NCBI GenBank assembly: GCA_965214415.1 | Contig: CBDCBQ010000003.1 | Location: 2,418,001 to 2,482,000 of the forward strand | From: RH-AL1 sp965214415 | GTDB lineage: Bacteria > Pseudomonadota > Alphaproteobacteria > Rhizobiales > Beijerinckiaceae | Length of the DNA: 64,000 nt | Direction: 5' to 3' | In this document: one piece after another, positions 1 through 8,496 of the stretch | How positions within the stretch are numbered: position 1 is the stretch's first letter | How the letters are laid out: every line of letters starts with the position of its first letter | Program-made: the position numbers and the translations under genes | Notes under the pieces: generated by a model | What the model was told of the DNA's origin: nothing | The model's database searches: none | What the model saw: only the letters and a program-made list of their open reading frames with translations

Positions 1-135
1 GTTGGTGGCGTTGCCGTTCTTGCCGTTGCCGTTCTTGCCGTTGCCGTTCTTGCCGTTGCCGTCTTTGGTGGTGCTCCCGGACTTGCCGTTGCCCGCCTTA
101 CGGGACGCCGGCGTGTCGCCCCCGGCATCGCTCAT
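1..135 (-). CDS. N-terminus of next efflux-operon gene (probably EmrB-type MFS permease), cut by window edge
   Basis: Only the first 45 codons are visible; the gene continues off the left edge. Its ATG overlaps the stop of the adaptor gene upstream by four bases (ATGA), so the two are translationally coupled. In EmrAB-type operons the gene after the HlyD-family adaptor is normally a 14-helix DHA2-type permease, and that is the inferred identity; no membrane segment is seen yet. The visible N-terminus is hydrophilic and low in complexity: after a short leader it has tandem Asn-Gly-(Asn-Gly)-Lys units from about residue 25 to 42, encoded by near-identical 15-base repeats. Such a tail would be cytoplasmic. 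The gene start is well supported; the product is inferred from context only. Confidence 0.6.
   Translation of the reverse strand, partial: MSDAGGDTPASRKAGNGKSGSTTKDGNGKNGNGKNGNGKNGNATN
10..62 (-). repeat. Short tandem repeat coding for Asn/Gly/Lys units
   Basis: About three and a half near-perfect 15-base units lie in tandem within the 5' end of the truncated permease-like gene. They encode a repeating Asn-Gly-Asn-Gly-Lys block on the minus strand. Because the unit is a multiple of three, copy-number slippage would lengthen or shorten the cytoplasmic tail without breaking the frame. Confidence 0.75.
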
Positions 136-1361
136 CGCACCGTCACCGTCGGCTCGACGGACAGCCCGAGCGGCAGCGGCAACGTCGGATCAAGGCCGGA
201 ATCAACGACGATCTTGACAGGCACGCGCTGCACGATCTTGACGAAATTGCCCGTCGCGTTCTCAGCGGGAAATGCCGAGAATTTCGAGCCTGAGCCGAGC
301 TGGATCGAATCGACATGGCCGCGCAGCTCGAGGCCAGGATAGGCGTCGACGGTGATCCTCGCGCTCTGCCCTGGCCGCATCAAGTTGAGCTGCGTCTCCT
401 TGAAGTTGGCGGTGACCCAAACCTGCGGCGAGACGACATTGAAGATCTGTTGCCCGACCGAGACATAATTGCCCATCTCGACGTTGCGGCGCGTGATCCA
501 GCCGTCCTGCGGCGCTCGCACCACGGTATAGGACAAGTTCAGGTTGGCCTGATCGAGCTTCGCCTGAGCCTGCAGCAGCGATCCCGCCGTATTGCGCACC
601 TGCGCCTCGGACTGGCCGATGTTCTGCTGCACTGGCGTCGCCTGGACCACCCGCGCCTGATCGAGCAGCACGTTCGCCTGCGCTTGCTGGAGCGCGGACA
701 TCGCCGCATCGACCTCCTGCTGCGTTGTCGCCTGGCGTGGCAGGCTTTTCTGGCGGGCGAAGTCGGCCTGCCGTTGCACGAGCATGGCCTTTGCGGAATC
801 AAGATTCGCCTGCGCCGCCTGAAGCGCGGCTGGAAAATTCTTCTTGGCGATCTCGGCGGCGAATTTCTGGCCCGCGAGCTGGGCTTGCGCGGTGTCGACC
901 TCGCCTTGCGATTGATCGCGGTCGTTGATGAATTGGCGCGGATCGATATGAATCAGCGCCTGGCCGCGTCGCACGAACTGGTTGTCTGTCACATCAAGCG
1001 AGACGACGCGGCCGGCGACCCTTGGCGCGATCTGAACCGCGCGACCATCGGTGTAGGCGTCGTCGGTGTCCTCGGTATTGAGCCCGGAGAGCCACCAGTA
1101 GATCCCGCCGAGCGCGAGAAGCACGACGACGATGATCGCGACGAAGTAGACCTTCGGGCGACGCTTTTTGCGCGTCTCCTGGTCTTGGCGAGACTGCTCG
1201 TCCTCGTCGTCCCCGCCCGCGTCCTCGCCGCTGGCTTCGTCCGCGTCGTCATGCTCCGCCTCGTCCTCGTGGACGTCCTGGCGCTCAGCCGTCTGCGCAT
1301 CGCCATGCTGATCGTGGCGGTCGGCGTGCTGCACTTCGGTTGATGGTTCACTGCGCGTCAT
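132..1361 (-). CDS. HlyD/EmrA-family efflux periplasmic adaptor
   Basis: Membrane-fusion adaptor of a drug-type efflux system, expected to link an inner-membrane permease to an outer-membrane channel. The 409-residue product has a long acidic, His/Gln/Asp-rich cytoplasmic N-terminus (1-65), a basic KKRRPK stop, one transmembrane helix (about 72-91), then a biotinyl-lipoyl-like barrel split by a long Ala/Gln-rich coiled-coil hairpin and a closing beta-barrel. The phrase 'DDAYTDGRAVQIAPRVAGRV' is typical of EmrA relatives. The frame is open further upstream, but the ATG chosen has an AGAGGG ribosome site 13 bases before it and leaves room for the divergent promoter. It overlaps the next gene by four bases. 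The TetR-family gene transcribed away from it is the likely repressor. Confidence 0.88.
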   Translation of the reverse strand: MTRSEPSTEVQHADRHDQHGDAQTAERQDVHEDEAEHDDADEASGEDAGGDDEDEQSRQDQETRKKRRPKVYFVAIIVVVLLALGGIYWWLSGLNTEDTDDAYTDGRAVQIAPRVAGRVVSLDVTDNQFVRRGQALIHIDPRQFINDRDQSQGEVDTAQAQLAGQKFAAEIAKKNFPAALQAAQANLDSAKAMLVQRQADFARQKSLPRQATTQQEVDAAMSALQQAQANVLLDQARVVQATPVQQNIGQSEAQVRNTAGSLLQAQAKLDQANLNLSYTVVRAPQDGWITRRNVEMGNYVSVGQQIFNVVSPQVWVTANFKETQLNLMRPGQSARITVDAYPGLELRGHVDSIQLGSGSKFSAFPAENATGNFVKIVQRVPVKIVVDSGLDPTLPLPLGLSVEPTVTVR

Positions 1362-1401
1362 AGGTCTATCCGACCCTCTGTCGAACGCTCGAGTATGGAA
1401 G

Positions 1402-2127
1402 TTGCGGGGTGGCGCGATTGATGATTGTGTGATCAGCCTAAGCGAACCCGCCGGTTCGCCTATTAAAAGGAAGCTCACGCTGGCGTCAACAGCGCGCATC
1501 TGCGGTCAAGCTCTCGCGCCGGTCCCGCGCGGCGAACGGCGGCGGCGCGAGATCGCGGCGGTCGCGGAGCTTGTGTTCTTCGAGAACGGCTTCACCGATA
1601 CGACCATGCAGACCATCGCGGCGCGCGCCGGCGCATCGAAGGAGACGCTCTATCGTCACTTCGGGAGCAAGGAAGAGCTGTTCGCCGAGATCGTCGAAAC
1701 GCGCGCGAAAGGCTTCCTCGACAGTCTCGATGAAAATTTCAGCACGCCCGGGTCGGTAGCCCAGGTTCTCCGGGACGTCGGCTCCAGGATGATCGAAGAA
1801 TTGGTGAGTTCATCCGCCATCAAGCTCTGCCGAACGGTGATCTCCGAGAGCCCGCGCAATCCGGAGCTGGGACGGATTTTCCTCGAGGAGGGACCGCACC
1901 GGGTACGTCGGCGTCTTACCGAATTCCTCGAAGCGGCACGCTCGCGCGGCGAGTTGGTTTGCGACGATCCTTATGCCGCCGCCACGATTTTCCTTGGTGC
2001 CGTTCTCACGGTGATTCACATGGAGCGGATGGTCCTGCACCCTCCACCGACCTTGGCGCCGGAGGACGTGCGCAAACACGTCGATGAAGTCGTCGCCCTC
2101 TTTCTCTCGCGATATGCGCGAACCTGA
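1402..2127 (+). CDS. TetR/AcrR-family transcriptional regulator
   Basis: DNA-binding repressor of the TetR family, most likely controlling the divergent EmrA-type efflux operon and itself. The N-terminal helix-turn-helix is clear (RREIAAVAELVFFENGF, then TTMQTIAARAGASKETLYRHFGSKEELF), followed by a helical ligand-binding domain with a C-terminal dimer region. The exact start is uncertain. The frame opens at a TTG at 1402 and has a GTG at 1429, yet neither has a good ribosome site, and an operator-like palindrome lies at 1442-1459 inside the first codons. A rare CTG at 1480, preceded by AAGGAAG, is a possible real start, which would give about 215 residues. The family assignment does not depend on this choice. 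Confidence 0.85.
   Translation: MRGGAIDDCVISLSEPAGSPIKRKLTLASTARICGQALAPVPRGERRRREIAAVAELVFFENGFTDTTMQTIAARAGASKETLYRHFGSKEELFAEIVETRAKGFLDSLDENFSTPGSVAQVLRDVGSRMIEELVSSSAIKLCRTVISESPRNPELGRIFLEEGPHRVRRRLTEFLEAARSRGELVCDDPYAAATIFLGAVLTVIHMERMVLHPPPTLAPEDVRKHVDEVVALFLSRYART
1442..1459. promoter_or_regulatory. Palindrome, candidate TetR operator
   Basis: A perfect 7-bp inverted repeat, GCGAACC-CGCC-GGTTCGC, sits in the divergent region between the efflux adaptor and the TetR-family gene. Its size and place suit a TetR-family dimer site that would shut both promoters. If correct, the regulator's start codon lies downstream of it. Confidence 0.5.
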
Positions 2128-2217
2128 TAGCCCGGCCGTCGGCACCAGCGGCCTGGCTCGGTTGAACGCGGTGTTCTTATGGGCTAGGCCAGACCTTATC
2201 CGCAGCTTGGGGGCTTG

Positions 2218-3216
2218 ATGCTCGATCCCACCCCGCCGCGCCCCACGGGGCGAGATACGGTCCGCCATGATTGGAGCGTCGACGAGATCGTCGCGATCCA
2301 TGATCAGCCGTTGCTCGATCTGGTCGCCGAGGCGAACGCGACGCATCGTCGGTATCACGATCCGAGCGATGTGCAGAAGGCGAGCCTCCTCTCGATCAAG
2401 ACCGGCGGCTGCCCGGAGGATTGCGCCTATTGCCCGCAGTCGGCGCATCACCGCGAGGTGAAGCTCGATCGCGTCGATCTCATGGACACGGACGAGGTGC
2501 TGGCACTCGCGGCGCGTGCCAAGTCGGCGGGTGCCGATCGCTTCTGCATGGGCGCCGCATGGCGCAGCGTGCGCGACGGCCGCGAGTTCGATGCCGTACT
2601 CGGGATGGTCGAGGGCGTGCGCGCGCTCGGCATGGAGGCCTGTGTCACGCTCGGCATGATGAATGCCGCGCAGGCTGGGCGCCTCAAGGAGGCGGGCCTC
2701 ACCGCCTACAACCACAACCTGGATACCGGCCCCGATTTCTACGACAAGATCATCGGAACGCGCACCTACGCCGACAGGCTCGAGACGCTGCAAGCCGTGC
2801 GTGGCGCCGGCATCGAGATGTGCAGTGGCGGCATCATCGGGATGGGCGAGGCGGTGCGCGATCGCGCGGCGATGCTGCAGGTGCTGGCGACCTTCGACCC
2901 GCATCCCGAGAGCGTCCCGATCAACGCGCTGGTGCCCGTCGCCGGGACGCCGCTGGAGGCGCGGGGCATGGTCGAGCCGCTAGATCTCGTCCGCATGATC
3001 GCCACCGCCCGTATCGTCATGCCCCGCGCGCGCGTTCGGCTGTCGGCTGGCCGCTCGAGCCTGTCGACCGAGGCGCAGGTCCTCTGCATGACGGCCGGCG
3101 CCAACTCGATCTTCTACGGCGAGACGTTGCTGACGACGCCGAACGCCGAGACCGGCGAGGACGACGCGCTGTTCTCGGCGCTCGCGGCGCGCGCGCCAGC
3201 CATCGCCTCGCATTGA
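2218..3216 (+). CDS. bioB: Biotin synthase
   Basis: Radical-SAM enzyme that inserts sulfur into dethiobiotin, the last step of biotin synthesis, in the cytoplasm. The radical-SAM cluster motif CxxxCxxC is present (Cys65, Cys69, Cys72), followed by YCPQSAH and the conserved YNHNLDT and GGIIGMGE blocks. The 332-residue length is normal. An in-frame TTG sits just before the ATG, so the start could be one codon earlier. No BioR-type TTATCTATAA palindrome was seen in the 90 bases upstream. No other biotin gene is adjacent; the next gene starts eight bases after the stop, suggesting co-transcription with an unrelated methyltransferase. Confidence 0.96.
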   Translation: MLDPTPPRPTGRDTVRHDWSVDEIVAIHDQPLLDLVAEANATHRRYHDPSDVQKASLLSIKTGGCPEDCAYCPQSAHHREVKLDRVDLMDTDEVLALAARAKSAGADRFCMGAAWRSVRDGREFDAVLGMVEGVRALGMEACVTLGMMNAAQAGRLKEAGLTAYNHNLDTGPDFYDKIIGTRTYADRLETLQAVRGAGIEMCSGGIIGMGEAVRDRAAMLQVLATFDPHPESVPINALVPVAGTPLEARGMVEPLDLVRMIATARIVMPRARVRLSAGRSSLSTEAQVLCMTAGANSIFYGETLLTTPNAETGEDDALFSALAARAPAIASH

Positions 3217-3223
3217 TCGATCC

Positions 3224-4711
3224 GTGAGCGGGGCCATGGTCGCGGTGCTGGACGCGTTGCCGGCGCAGTGGCGCCTCCGCCGCGACCAGGCCACCATCGC
3301 GGCGAGCGATGTCTTCGATGGTGCCTGGTACTTGAGGCGCTACCCGGACGTCGCCGTCGCCGGCGTCGATCCGCTGCGTCACTACGTGGCCTCGGGCTGC
3401 CACGAGGGTCGGTTCCCGAATCCGATCTTCGACACGGCTTGGTATCTTGCCGAATATTTCCCCGGCGACACGGATCGCAATGCGCTGTGCGACTACCTGC
3501 GACGCGGCTGGCGGCAGGGACGCCGGCCAAATCCGTGGCTCGATCCAGCCTGGTATCGCGGCACGGCCGGGATCGGCGCGGCTATCGATCCGATGGCGCA
3601 CTACCTCGCCGCCGGCCGCGACGCGCCCGCGCCAGGCCCGGACGTCGATCTCGACGACATCAAACGCCGCCACCCCGACCTCGGCGGCGACGGCACGCCG
3701 CTGGGCTTTCTCTTGAACACCTACCGCGTCATCGGCGCGCTCGACGCCTGTACGGGCTATTACATCGCCGGCTGGGCCTCGCGCTACGTGGGACCCGAAA
3801 TCGTCCTCTCGGTCGTCGTCAACGGCCATGGCGTCGGCGAGGTCAGACCATGGATCGCGCGGCCCGACGTCGAGCGGACGCTGGGCCGCGATGGTTTGGG
3901 GTTCTGCTTTCTGTTCCCGACCCGCCTCGCCCACGGCGACGTCGTCGCGTTGCGCGACGAGCTTGACCAGACGCTGATCGATTGCGCGATCACCTACGTG
4001 GTGCCGCCGCTCGGCAGCACCGACGATTTCTATCCGAACCGCGCGGCAGTCGCCGCGACCTTCTTGACCGGTCGCGGCGTCGAGATCGGCGCGTTCTCGC
4101 ATCCCAACGACATCCCGCCAGACCGGCAGATCGCGTTCTACGACCGCTTTCCCGCCGCGAAGCTGCGCGAGGTCTACGATCCAGCGTGCGGCCGGCCGCT
4201 GATGGAGCCGGATTACGTCGGCGACGCCGAGACGCTCGACGGCCTACCCGACGCAACGTTCGACTTCCTGATCGCCAATCACGTCATCGAGCATCTGCAG
4301 GACCCGATTCGTTTTCTTCAAAACATCGCCGCCAAGCTCGTCCTCGGTGGACGCGCGATGATCGCCGCGCCCGACAAGCGCTTCTGCATGGACAAGCCGC
4401 GCTCGCTCACCTCGTTCGATCATCTCGTCGACGATCATGATACAGGCACCGCGCCGCGACAGCGCGAGCACTTCCTTCGTTATTTCATCGAGGCGGGCGG
4501 CATGAGCGCGGAGGTGGCCGAGACGACGGCCGATGCCACCGACATGAGCGACACGCGCTTCCACTATCACGTGTGGGACGCCGAAACGTTCGTCGCGTTC
4601 GTGGATTTGGCGATCGCGCGCTACGCGATACCGCTTTCGCCGATCCATATCCGCGCGACCGAGGCGGACATCATCGTCGTTTTGGAAAAGCAGGGCGGCG
4701 TGGTGCCCTAG
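3224..4711 (+). CDS. SAM-dependent methyltransferase with N-terminal WYL/HYxxxG repeats
   Basis: Class I methyltransferase joined to an N-terminal repeat region. Residues about 25-135 hold three degenerate copies of a repeat with core 'FDxxWYLxxYPDV...HYxxxGxxEGR.PNP', which in other proteins accompanies glycosyltransferases and other surface-polysaccharide enzymes. Residues about 265-410 form the methyltransferase core, with GVEIGAF as the SAM loop and DFLIANHVIEHLQDP as the motif typical of Methyltransf_11 folds. The C-terminal 80 residues resemble nothing I recognise. The GTG start is eight bases after bioB; an in-frame ATG four codons later is possible. A role in methylating a surface glycan is inferred from the repeats; the substrate is unknown. 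Confidence 0.75.
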   Translation: MSGAMVAVLDALPAQWRLRRDQATIAASDVFDGAWYLRRYPDVAVAGVDPLRHYVASGCHEGRFPNPIFDTAWYLAEYFPGDTDRNALCDYLRRGWRQGRRPNPWLDPAWYRGTAGIGAAIDPMAHYLAAGRDAPAPGPDVDLDDIKRRHPDLGGDGTPLGFLLNTYRVIGALDACTGYYIAGWASRYVGPEIVLSVVVNGHGVGEVRPWIARPDVERTLGRDGLGFCFLFPTRLAHGDVVALRDELDQTLIDCAITYVVPPLGSTDDFYPNRAAVAATFLTGRGVEIGAFSHPNDIPPDRQIAFYDRFPAAKLREVYDPACGRPLMEPDYVGDAETLDGLPDATFDFLIANHVIEHLQDPIRFLQNIAAKLVLGGRAMIAAPDKRFCMDKPRSLTSFDHLVDDHDTGTAPRQREHFLRYFIEAGGMSAEVAETTADATDMSDTRFHYHVWDAETFVAFVDLAIARYAIPLSPIHIRATEADIIVVLEKQGGVVP

Positions 4712-4725
4712 CCGTTCTGTCCCAG

Positions 4726-7545
4726 CTAGTGCCCCAGTCGTTCGAGCAGGTCGCGCACGTGCACCTGGTCGGCCTTGTAGTTGCCGGTCAGCGTGTACAT
4801 CACGAGGTTGACGCCACCGCGCAGCGCCATCTCGTGCTGGCGCGGATCGCCCGGTACCAGCGGATAGAGCGGCTCGCCGTACTCGTCGCCGGCCCACCCC
4901 GCGGCGAGATCGTTCGAGGTCAAGACGATCGGCGAGACGCTGTCGCCCGCGCGCGCGGGGCGCTGCTGGTTGTCGCCGATCGGCGGCGGCAGCGCCTCGA
5001 TCCAAGTTTCGCCGGTCGCGTAGCGGCCGACGAAGCTGTCGAGCAGATAAAAGGTTTTGGTCACGACATGATCGGCCGGTACCGGCTCGAGCTCCGGCAC
5101 GTCGACGCCGGACAGCAGCTGCCGCAACCAGTCCGTCGCCGGCGTCGCCTCGCCGGTGGGGCGCACCGCCATCGCGTCGCGCGTGTCGAAGATGATCGTG
5201 CCGCCCTGGCGCATGTAGGCCGAGATCTTCTCGATCGCCTTTTGCGAGGGCTGCGGGTTGCTGGCGACGATCGGCCAGTACAGCAGTGGGTAGAAGGCCA
5301 GCTCGTCCTTGGCTGGATCGATGCCGATCGGATCGCCGGGCGTCAGCGAGGTGCGCGCCGCGAGCGTCGTCGACAACGACGACAGTCCCTGCCGGCTGAC
5401 CTCGTCGACCTTGCTGTCGCCGGTGACGACGTAGGCGAGCCGTGTGGTCAGGGCCGAGGCAAGCTCGCTCGGCGAAATCGAGACCGGCGCCTGCGGGCTC
5501 GAATCGGCTCGCGCCGGCGGCGGCGTCTGCAGGATGCCGGCGCCCAGGACGGCGAGCGCGAGCGCGGCGGTGATCGCGCGGCGCGGCGTCAGCCGCAGCT
5601 TGCCGCCGAGCCAGAGCGCCGCGAGGCTGTCCAGCACGAACATCACGAAGGCGGCGGCGATCAACCAGGGCCGCAAATCGATCGGCTCGGCGACCTGCAG
5701 CGGCGCCGACTCGAAGGCGAGCCCGGCGAGATCGACCGCGGGGATCCTGTCGCCCGGCGCCAGCGCGTTCACGGCGAGCATCTGATCGGCCGCGCCATAG
5801 AAGCCCGGCGGATGGTCCGGCCCGGCGGTCCCGGCAAAGGTCGTCGGCACCGGCTTGGCGGTCGGCGGCGGTGGCCCGAGCACGCCGAAACCATCGAGCG
5901 TGCGGGTCGGCGCGACGGCCTCGACCGCGCGGCTCGCCTCGGCGGCCTTGGCCTCGGTCTCGGCCACCGCCCGCGTGCTCTCGCCGGACAAGGCGACGAT
6001 CTTCTTCAGCATATCCACGAACAGCCCCGCGATCGGCAGGCTCGACCACGTGGTGTCGGCCGTCACATGGAACAGCACGACCCGGCCCTTGCCGTGCGGC
6101 GCGGCCGTCACCAGCGGCGTTCCGTCGGAAAGCTGCGCCCAGGTCTTGCCCGACAGCCCGGGCTCCGGCTCGGCCAGGACTTGGCGCGTCACGGTGACCT
6201 CCTCGGGCACCTTGAGCCCGACGAACGGGCTCGGCGGGTCGAATGGCGCGAGGTGCTTCGGCCGCTCCCACGAGAGCGAACCGCCAAGCACGCGGCCGCC
6301 GCGCCGGAGCTTCACCGGCACGAGATCGTCGGCGGCGCCGGAAAGCCGCGTGCCGGCGAACCGAACCAGCATGCCACCGGCATCGACCCAATCGGACAGG
6401 CGATCGCGAATCGGCCCGGTGATCGTGCCGTAGTCGGCCAGCACCAGCACGGTGACATGGTCGTCGAGCATCGCGCCGATCGGGTCGGGCGCGCCGGGCT
6501 TGGGCTCGTGCACGTCGGCGAACGGCGCCAGCGCCTTGCGGATGTAATAGGCGGGCGCGAGCAGCGGCTGCGCGGTATCGGCCGTCTCGCCCGAGACGAT
6601 GCCGACGCTGCGCCGCTTCCATCGCGAATCGAGCAGGGTCACCGCGCCGGCCGAGCGCGCACCGACAAGTTCGAGCCGGGCGATCTGATTGCGCAGCTCG
6701 ATCGGCATGTCGAAGCTGGCGTCGACGGCATCCGTGCTCGCGAACTTGTAGGCAGCCTCGCCGATCGTCAGCCCCTTCACGTCGAGCGCGCGCACGATGC
6801 CCCGCGCGCCGGCGTCGCCCTCGGCCGATCGCTCGACGCGCACGGCGAGGCGGTCGCCATCGTTGCGCGGATCGGTCAGCGCCAGCACCGGCCGCGCGTC
6901 GGCGACGAGGATCGCCTTCACCGGCAGCGCGGCGAGCGCCGTTGCGAAGGCGCGCCCGCCACCACGCTCCAGCCCGTCGGACACCCAGACAAGCGTCGTA
7001 TCCTGATGCGTCTTCACGTACCGCGCGACGGCGCCCGCCAAAGGCGCGCGATCCGGCGCGTATGGCACCGGCGCGAGGGCGTGCAGGCGCTCCAAGGCGG
7101 TCGCCGCGTCCGTCGCGATGATGTCCTTGACGCCGTCGGATGGCGCGGCGATCGCGACGATGCGCGATTGCTGGCGTGCTGCCTCGATGCGCTGGCTCGC
7201 GGCAATCAACCGGCGCTCCCAAGTCGGCGCGGCGGCCCAGCTGTCGTCGATCAGGACGAGGAGCGAGCCCGAGCCCTTGGTGCCGACGCTGATCGGGTTC
7301 CAGATCGGCCCGGCCATCGCCAGGATGACAAGTGTCGCGAGTATCAGCCGAAGCAGCAGCAGCCACCAGGGCGTGTTCGCCGGCGTTTCGTCCTTGGGCT
7401 TCAAGTCGAGGATGAGCTTGAGCGGCGGGAACGGCACCCGCTGCGGGCGCGGCGGCGTCACCTTCAACAGGACGTACAGCACCGGCAGGCCGGCGAGCGC
7501 GATGAGAGCGAAGGGGATCGTGAAGGCAAGCGGCAGGCCCAGCAT
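4726..7545 (-). CDS. DUF4159 membrane protein with BatA-like and von Willebrand A-like regions
   Basis: Large inner-membrane protein of 939 residues. It has two N-terminal helices (about 5-27 and 60-80) of the BatA type, a von Willebrand A-like domain (about 85-260) with a DDSWA metal-site loop, a long extracytoplasmic part with a glutamine-amidotransferase-like segment, two more helices near residues 610-660, and a C-terminal DUF4159 domain (about 700-939). Third gene of a MoxR-DUF58-DUF4159 operon: its ATG overlaps the DUF58 stop by one base (TGATG). In related systems MoxR ATPases act with such proteins as chaperone-like modules for envelope or metalloprotein assembly. The specific client here is unknown. 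Confidence 0.85.
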   Translation of the reverse strand: MLGLPLAFTIPFALIALAGLPVLYVLLKVTPPRPQRVPFPPLKLILDLKPKDETPANTPWWLLLLRLILATLVILAMAGPIWNPISVGTKGSGSLLVLIDDSWAAAPTWERRLIAASQRIEAARQQSRIVAIAAPSDGVKDIIATDAATALERLHALAPVPYAPDRAPLAGAVARYVKTHQDTTLVWVSDGLERGGGRAFATALAALPVKAILVADARPVLALTDPRNDGDRLAVRVERSAEGDAGARGIVRALDVKGLTIGEAAYKFASTDAVDASFDMPIELRNQIARLELVGARSAGAVTLLDSRWKRRSVGIVSGETADTAQPLLAPAYYIRKALAPFADVHEPKPGAPDPIGAMLDDHVTVLVLADYGTITGPIRDRLSDWVDAGGMLVRFAGTRLSGAADDLVPVKLRRGGRVLGGSLSWERPKHLAPFDPPSPFVGLKVPEEVTVTRQVLAEPEPGLSGKTWAQLSDGTPLVTAAPHGKGRVVLFHVTADTTWSSLPIAGLFVDMLKKIVALSGESTRAVAETEAKAAEASRAVEAVAPTRTLDGFGVLGPPPPTAKPVPTTFAGTAGPDHPPGFYGAADQMLAVNALAPGDRIPAVDLAGLAFESAPLQVAEPIDLRPWLIAAAFVMFVLDSLAALWLGGKLRLTPRRAITAALALAVLGAGILQTPPPARADSSPQAPVSISPSELASALTTRLAYVVTGDSKVDEVSRQGLSSLSTTLAARTSLTPGDPIGIDPAKDELAFYPLLYWPIVASNPQPSQKAIEKISAYMRQGGTIIFDTRDAMAVRPTGEATPATDWLRQLLSGVDVPELEPVPADHVVTKTFYLLDSFVGRYATGETWIEALPPPIGDNQQRPARAGDSVSPIVLTSNDLAAGWAGDEYGEPLYPLVPGDPRQHEMALRGGVNLVMYTLTGNYKADQVHVRDLLERLGH

Positions 7546-8477
7546 CAGCGCGTCCCCGTCGCGAAAAGATCGGCGCCCTGCTCGAGCCGCATGCGCAGCG
7601 CGAGCAGCGCCTGAGATGCCGGCCGGTCGGTCCGGTGCAGCGCGAGGCTCCAGCCCTTGGCGCGGACGATCGCCGCGAGCGCGTCGCGATGCGCGGCGAG
7701 GCGGCGAACATAGTCGTCGCGGAACCGCTCGGCCTGGCCGATGCGCATCGACGCGGACGAGTCGACGTCGGCGAATTCGGTGTGGCCGGCGAAGGGGAAC
7801 GTCTCCTCGGCCGGGTCGGCGATCATCAGCAGATGGCCGCGCGCGCCGCGCGCCGAAATCTCCTCGATCCGCGCCGCGATCTCGGCCGGCGGGGTGAGGA
7901 AATCGCCGATGAGCACCGCGCGGACGCGGGGCGGCAGGGCGCCCGGCGGCGGCAGCTCGTCATCGCCATGCGACCGATCGAGCGCCAGCGCCTCGGCGAA
8001 GCGCTCGACGACGTTGCGCGCGGCAAGCGGCCGCGTCAGGCTGAAGAGACCGACCCGCTCGCCGCCGCGCACGAGCAGATCCGCCGCCGCGAGGCCGAGC
8101 ACGACCGCCCGGTCGAGCTTCGGTTGCATGGCCAGGCTCGAGGCGTAGGCCATGGACGGCGACCGGTCGATCCACAGCCAGACGGTATGCGCCGATTCCC
8201 ACTCGCGCTCGCGCACGTAGAGCCGATCGTCGCGCGCCGAGCGGCGCCAGTCGACCCGGCTCGCCGATTCACCGGCGACAAAGGGGCGGAATTGCCAGAA
8301 CGTCTCGCCGATGCCACTACGTCGGCGCCCGTGCACGCCGTGCATCGCCGACGAGGCGATCTCCTTCGCCGCGACGACGAGCGCCGGCATCCGCCGCGCG
8401 AGGTCGAGCGCGCCCTGCTGCCGCGGCGCGCCGAGCTGGCGTTCCTCGCTGGTGAGAAGTCGAGCGGTGACGGGCAT
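7545..8477 (-). CDS. DUF58 domain protein
   Basis: Cytosolic or membrane-associated partner of MoxR ATPases, 310 residues. The DUF58 signature is clear: VDWRRSARDDRLYVRERE followed by a von Willebrand A-type metal loop, LWIDRSPSM. The distal half has the expected Arg-rich and LHRTD segments. It lies 19 bases after the MoxR gene and overlaps the DUF4159 gene by one base, so all three are one transcript. By analogy with other MoxR-DUF58 pairs it probably binds a target protein through its metal loop; no direct function can be read from the sequence. Confidence 0.9.
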   Translation of the reverse strand: MPVTARLLTSEERQLGAPRQQGALDLARRMPALVVAAKEIASSAMHGVHGRRRSGIGETFWQFRPFVAGESASRVDWRRSARDDRLYVREREWESAHTVWLWIDRSPSMAYASSLAMQPKLDRAVVLGLAAADLLVRGGERVGLFSLTRPLAARNVVERFAEALALDRSHGDDELPPPGALPPRVRAVLIGDFLTPPAEIAARIEEISARGARGHLLMIADPAEETFPFAGHTEFADVDSSASMRIGQAERFRDDYVRRLAAHRDALAAIVRAKGWSLALHRTDRPASQALLALRMRLEQGADLFATGTR

Positions 8478-8496
8478 CAGACGCCTCGGAACCCCA

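Noticed and set aside
2128..2217. A BioR-type biotin operator before bioB
   Set aside because: I looked for TTATCTATAA-like palindromes and found only CTTATCC, which is not a match.
4573..7614. A 1013-residue open frame on the plus strand across the MoxR-DUF58-DUF4159 operon
   Set aside because: It is antisense to a real gene, is low in complexity and has no ribosome site or domain.
4244..7711. An 1155-residue open frame on the minus strand overlapping the DUF4159 gene
   Set aside because: It is Arg/Ala/Gly-rich with no recognisable domain. The other minus frame (4726-7545) gives a coherent DUF4159 protein with the right neighbours. Long false frames are expected at this G+C content.
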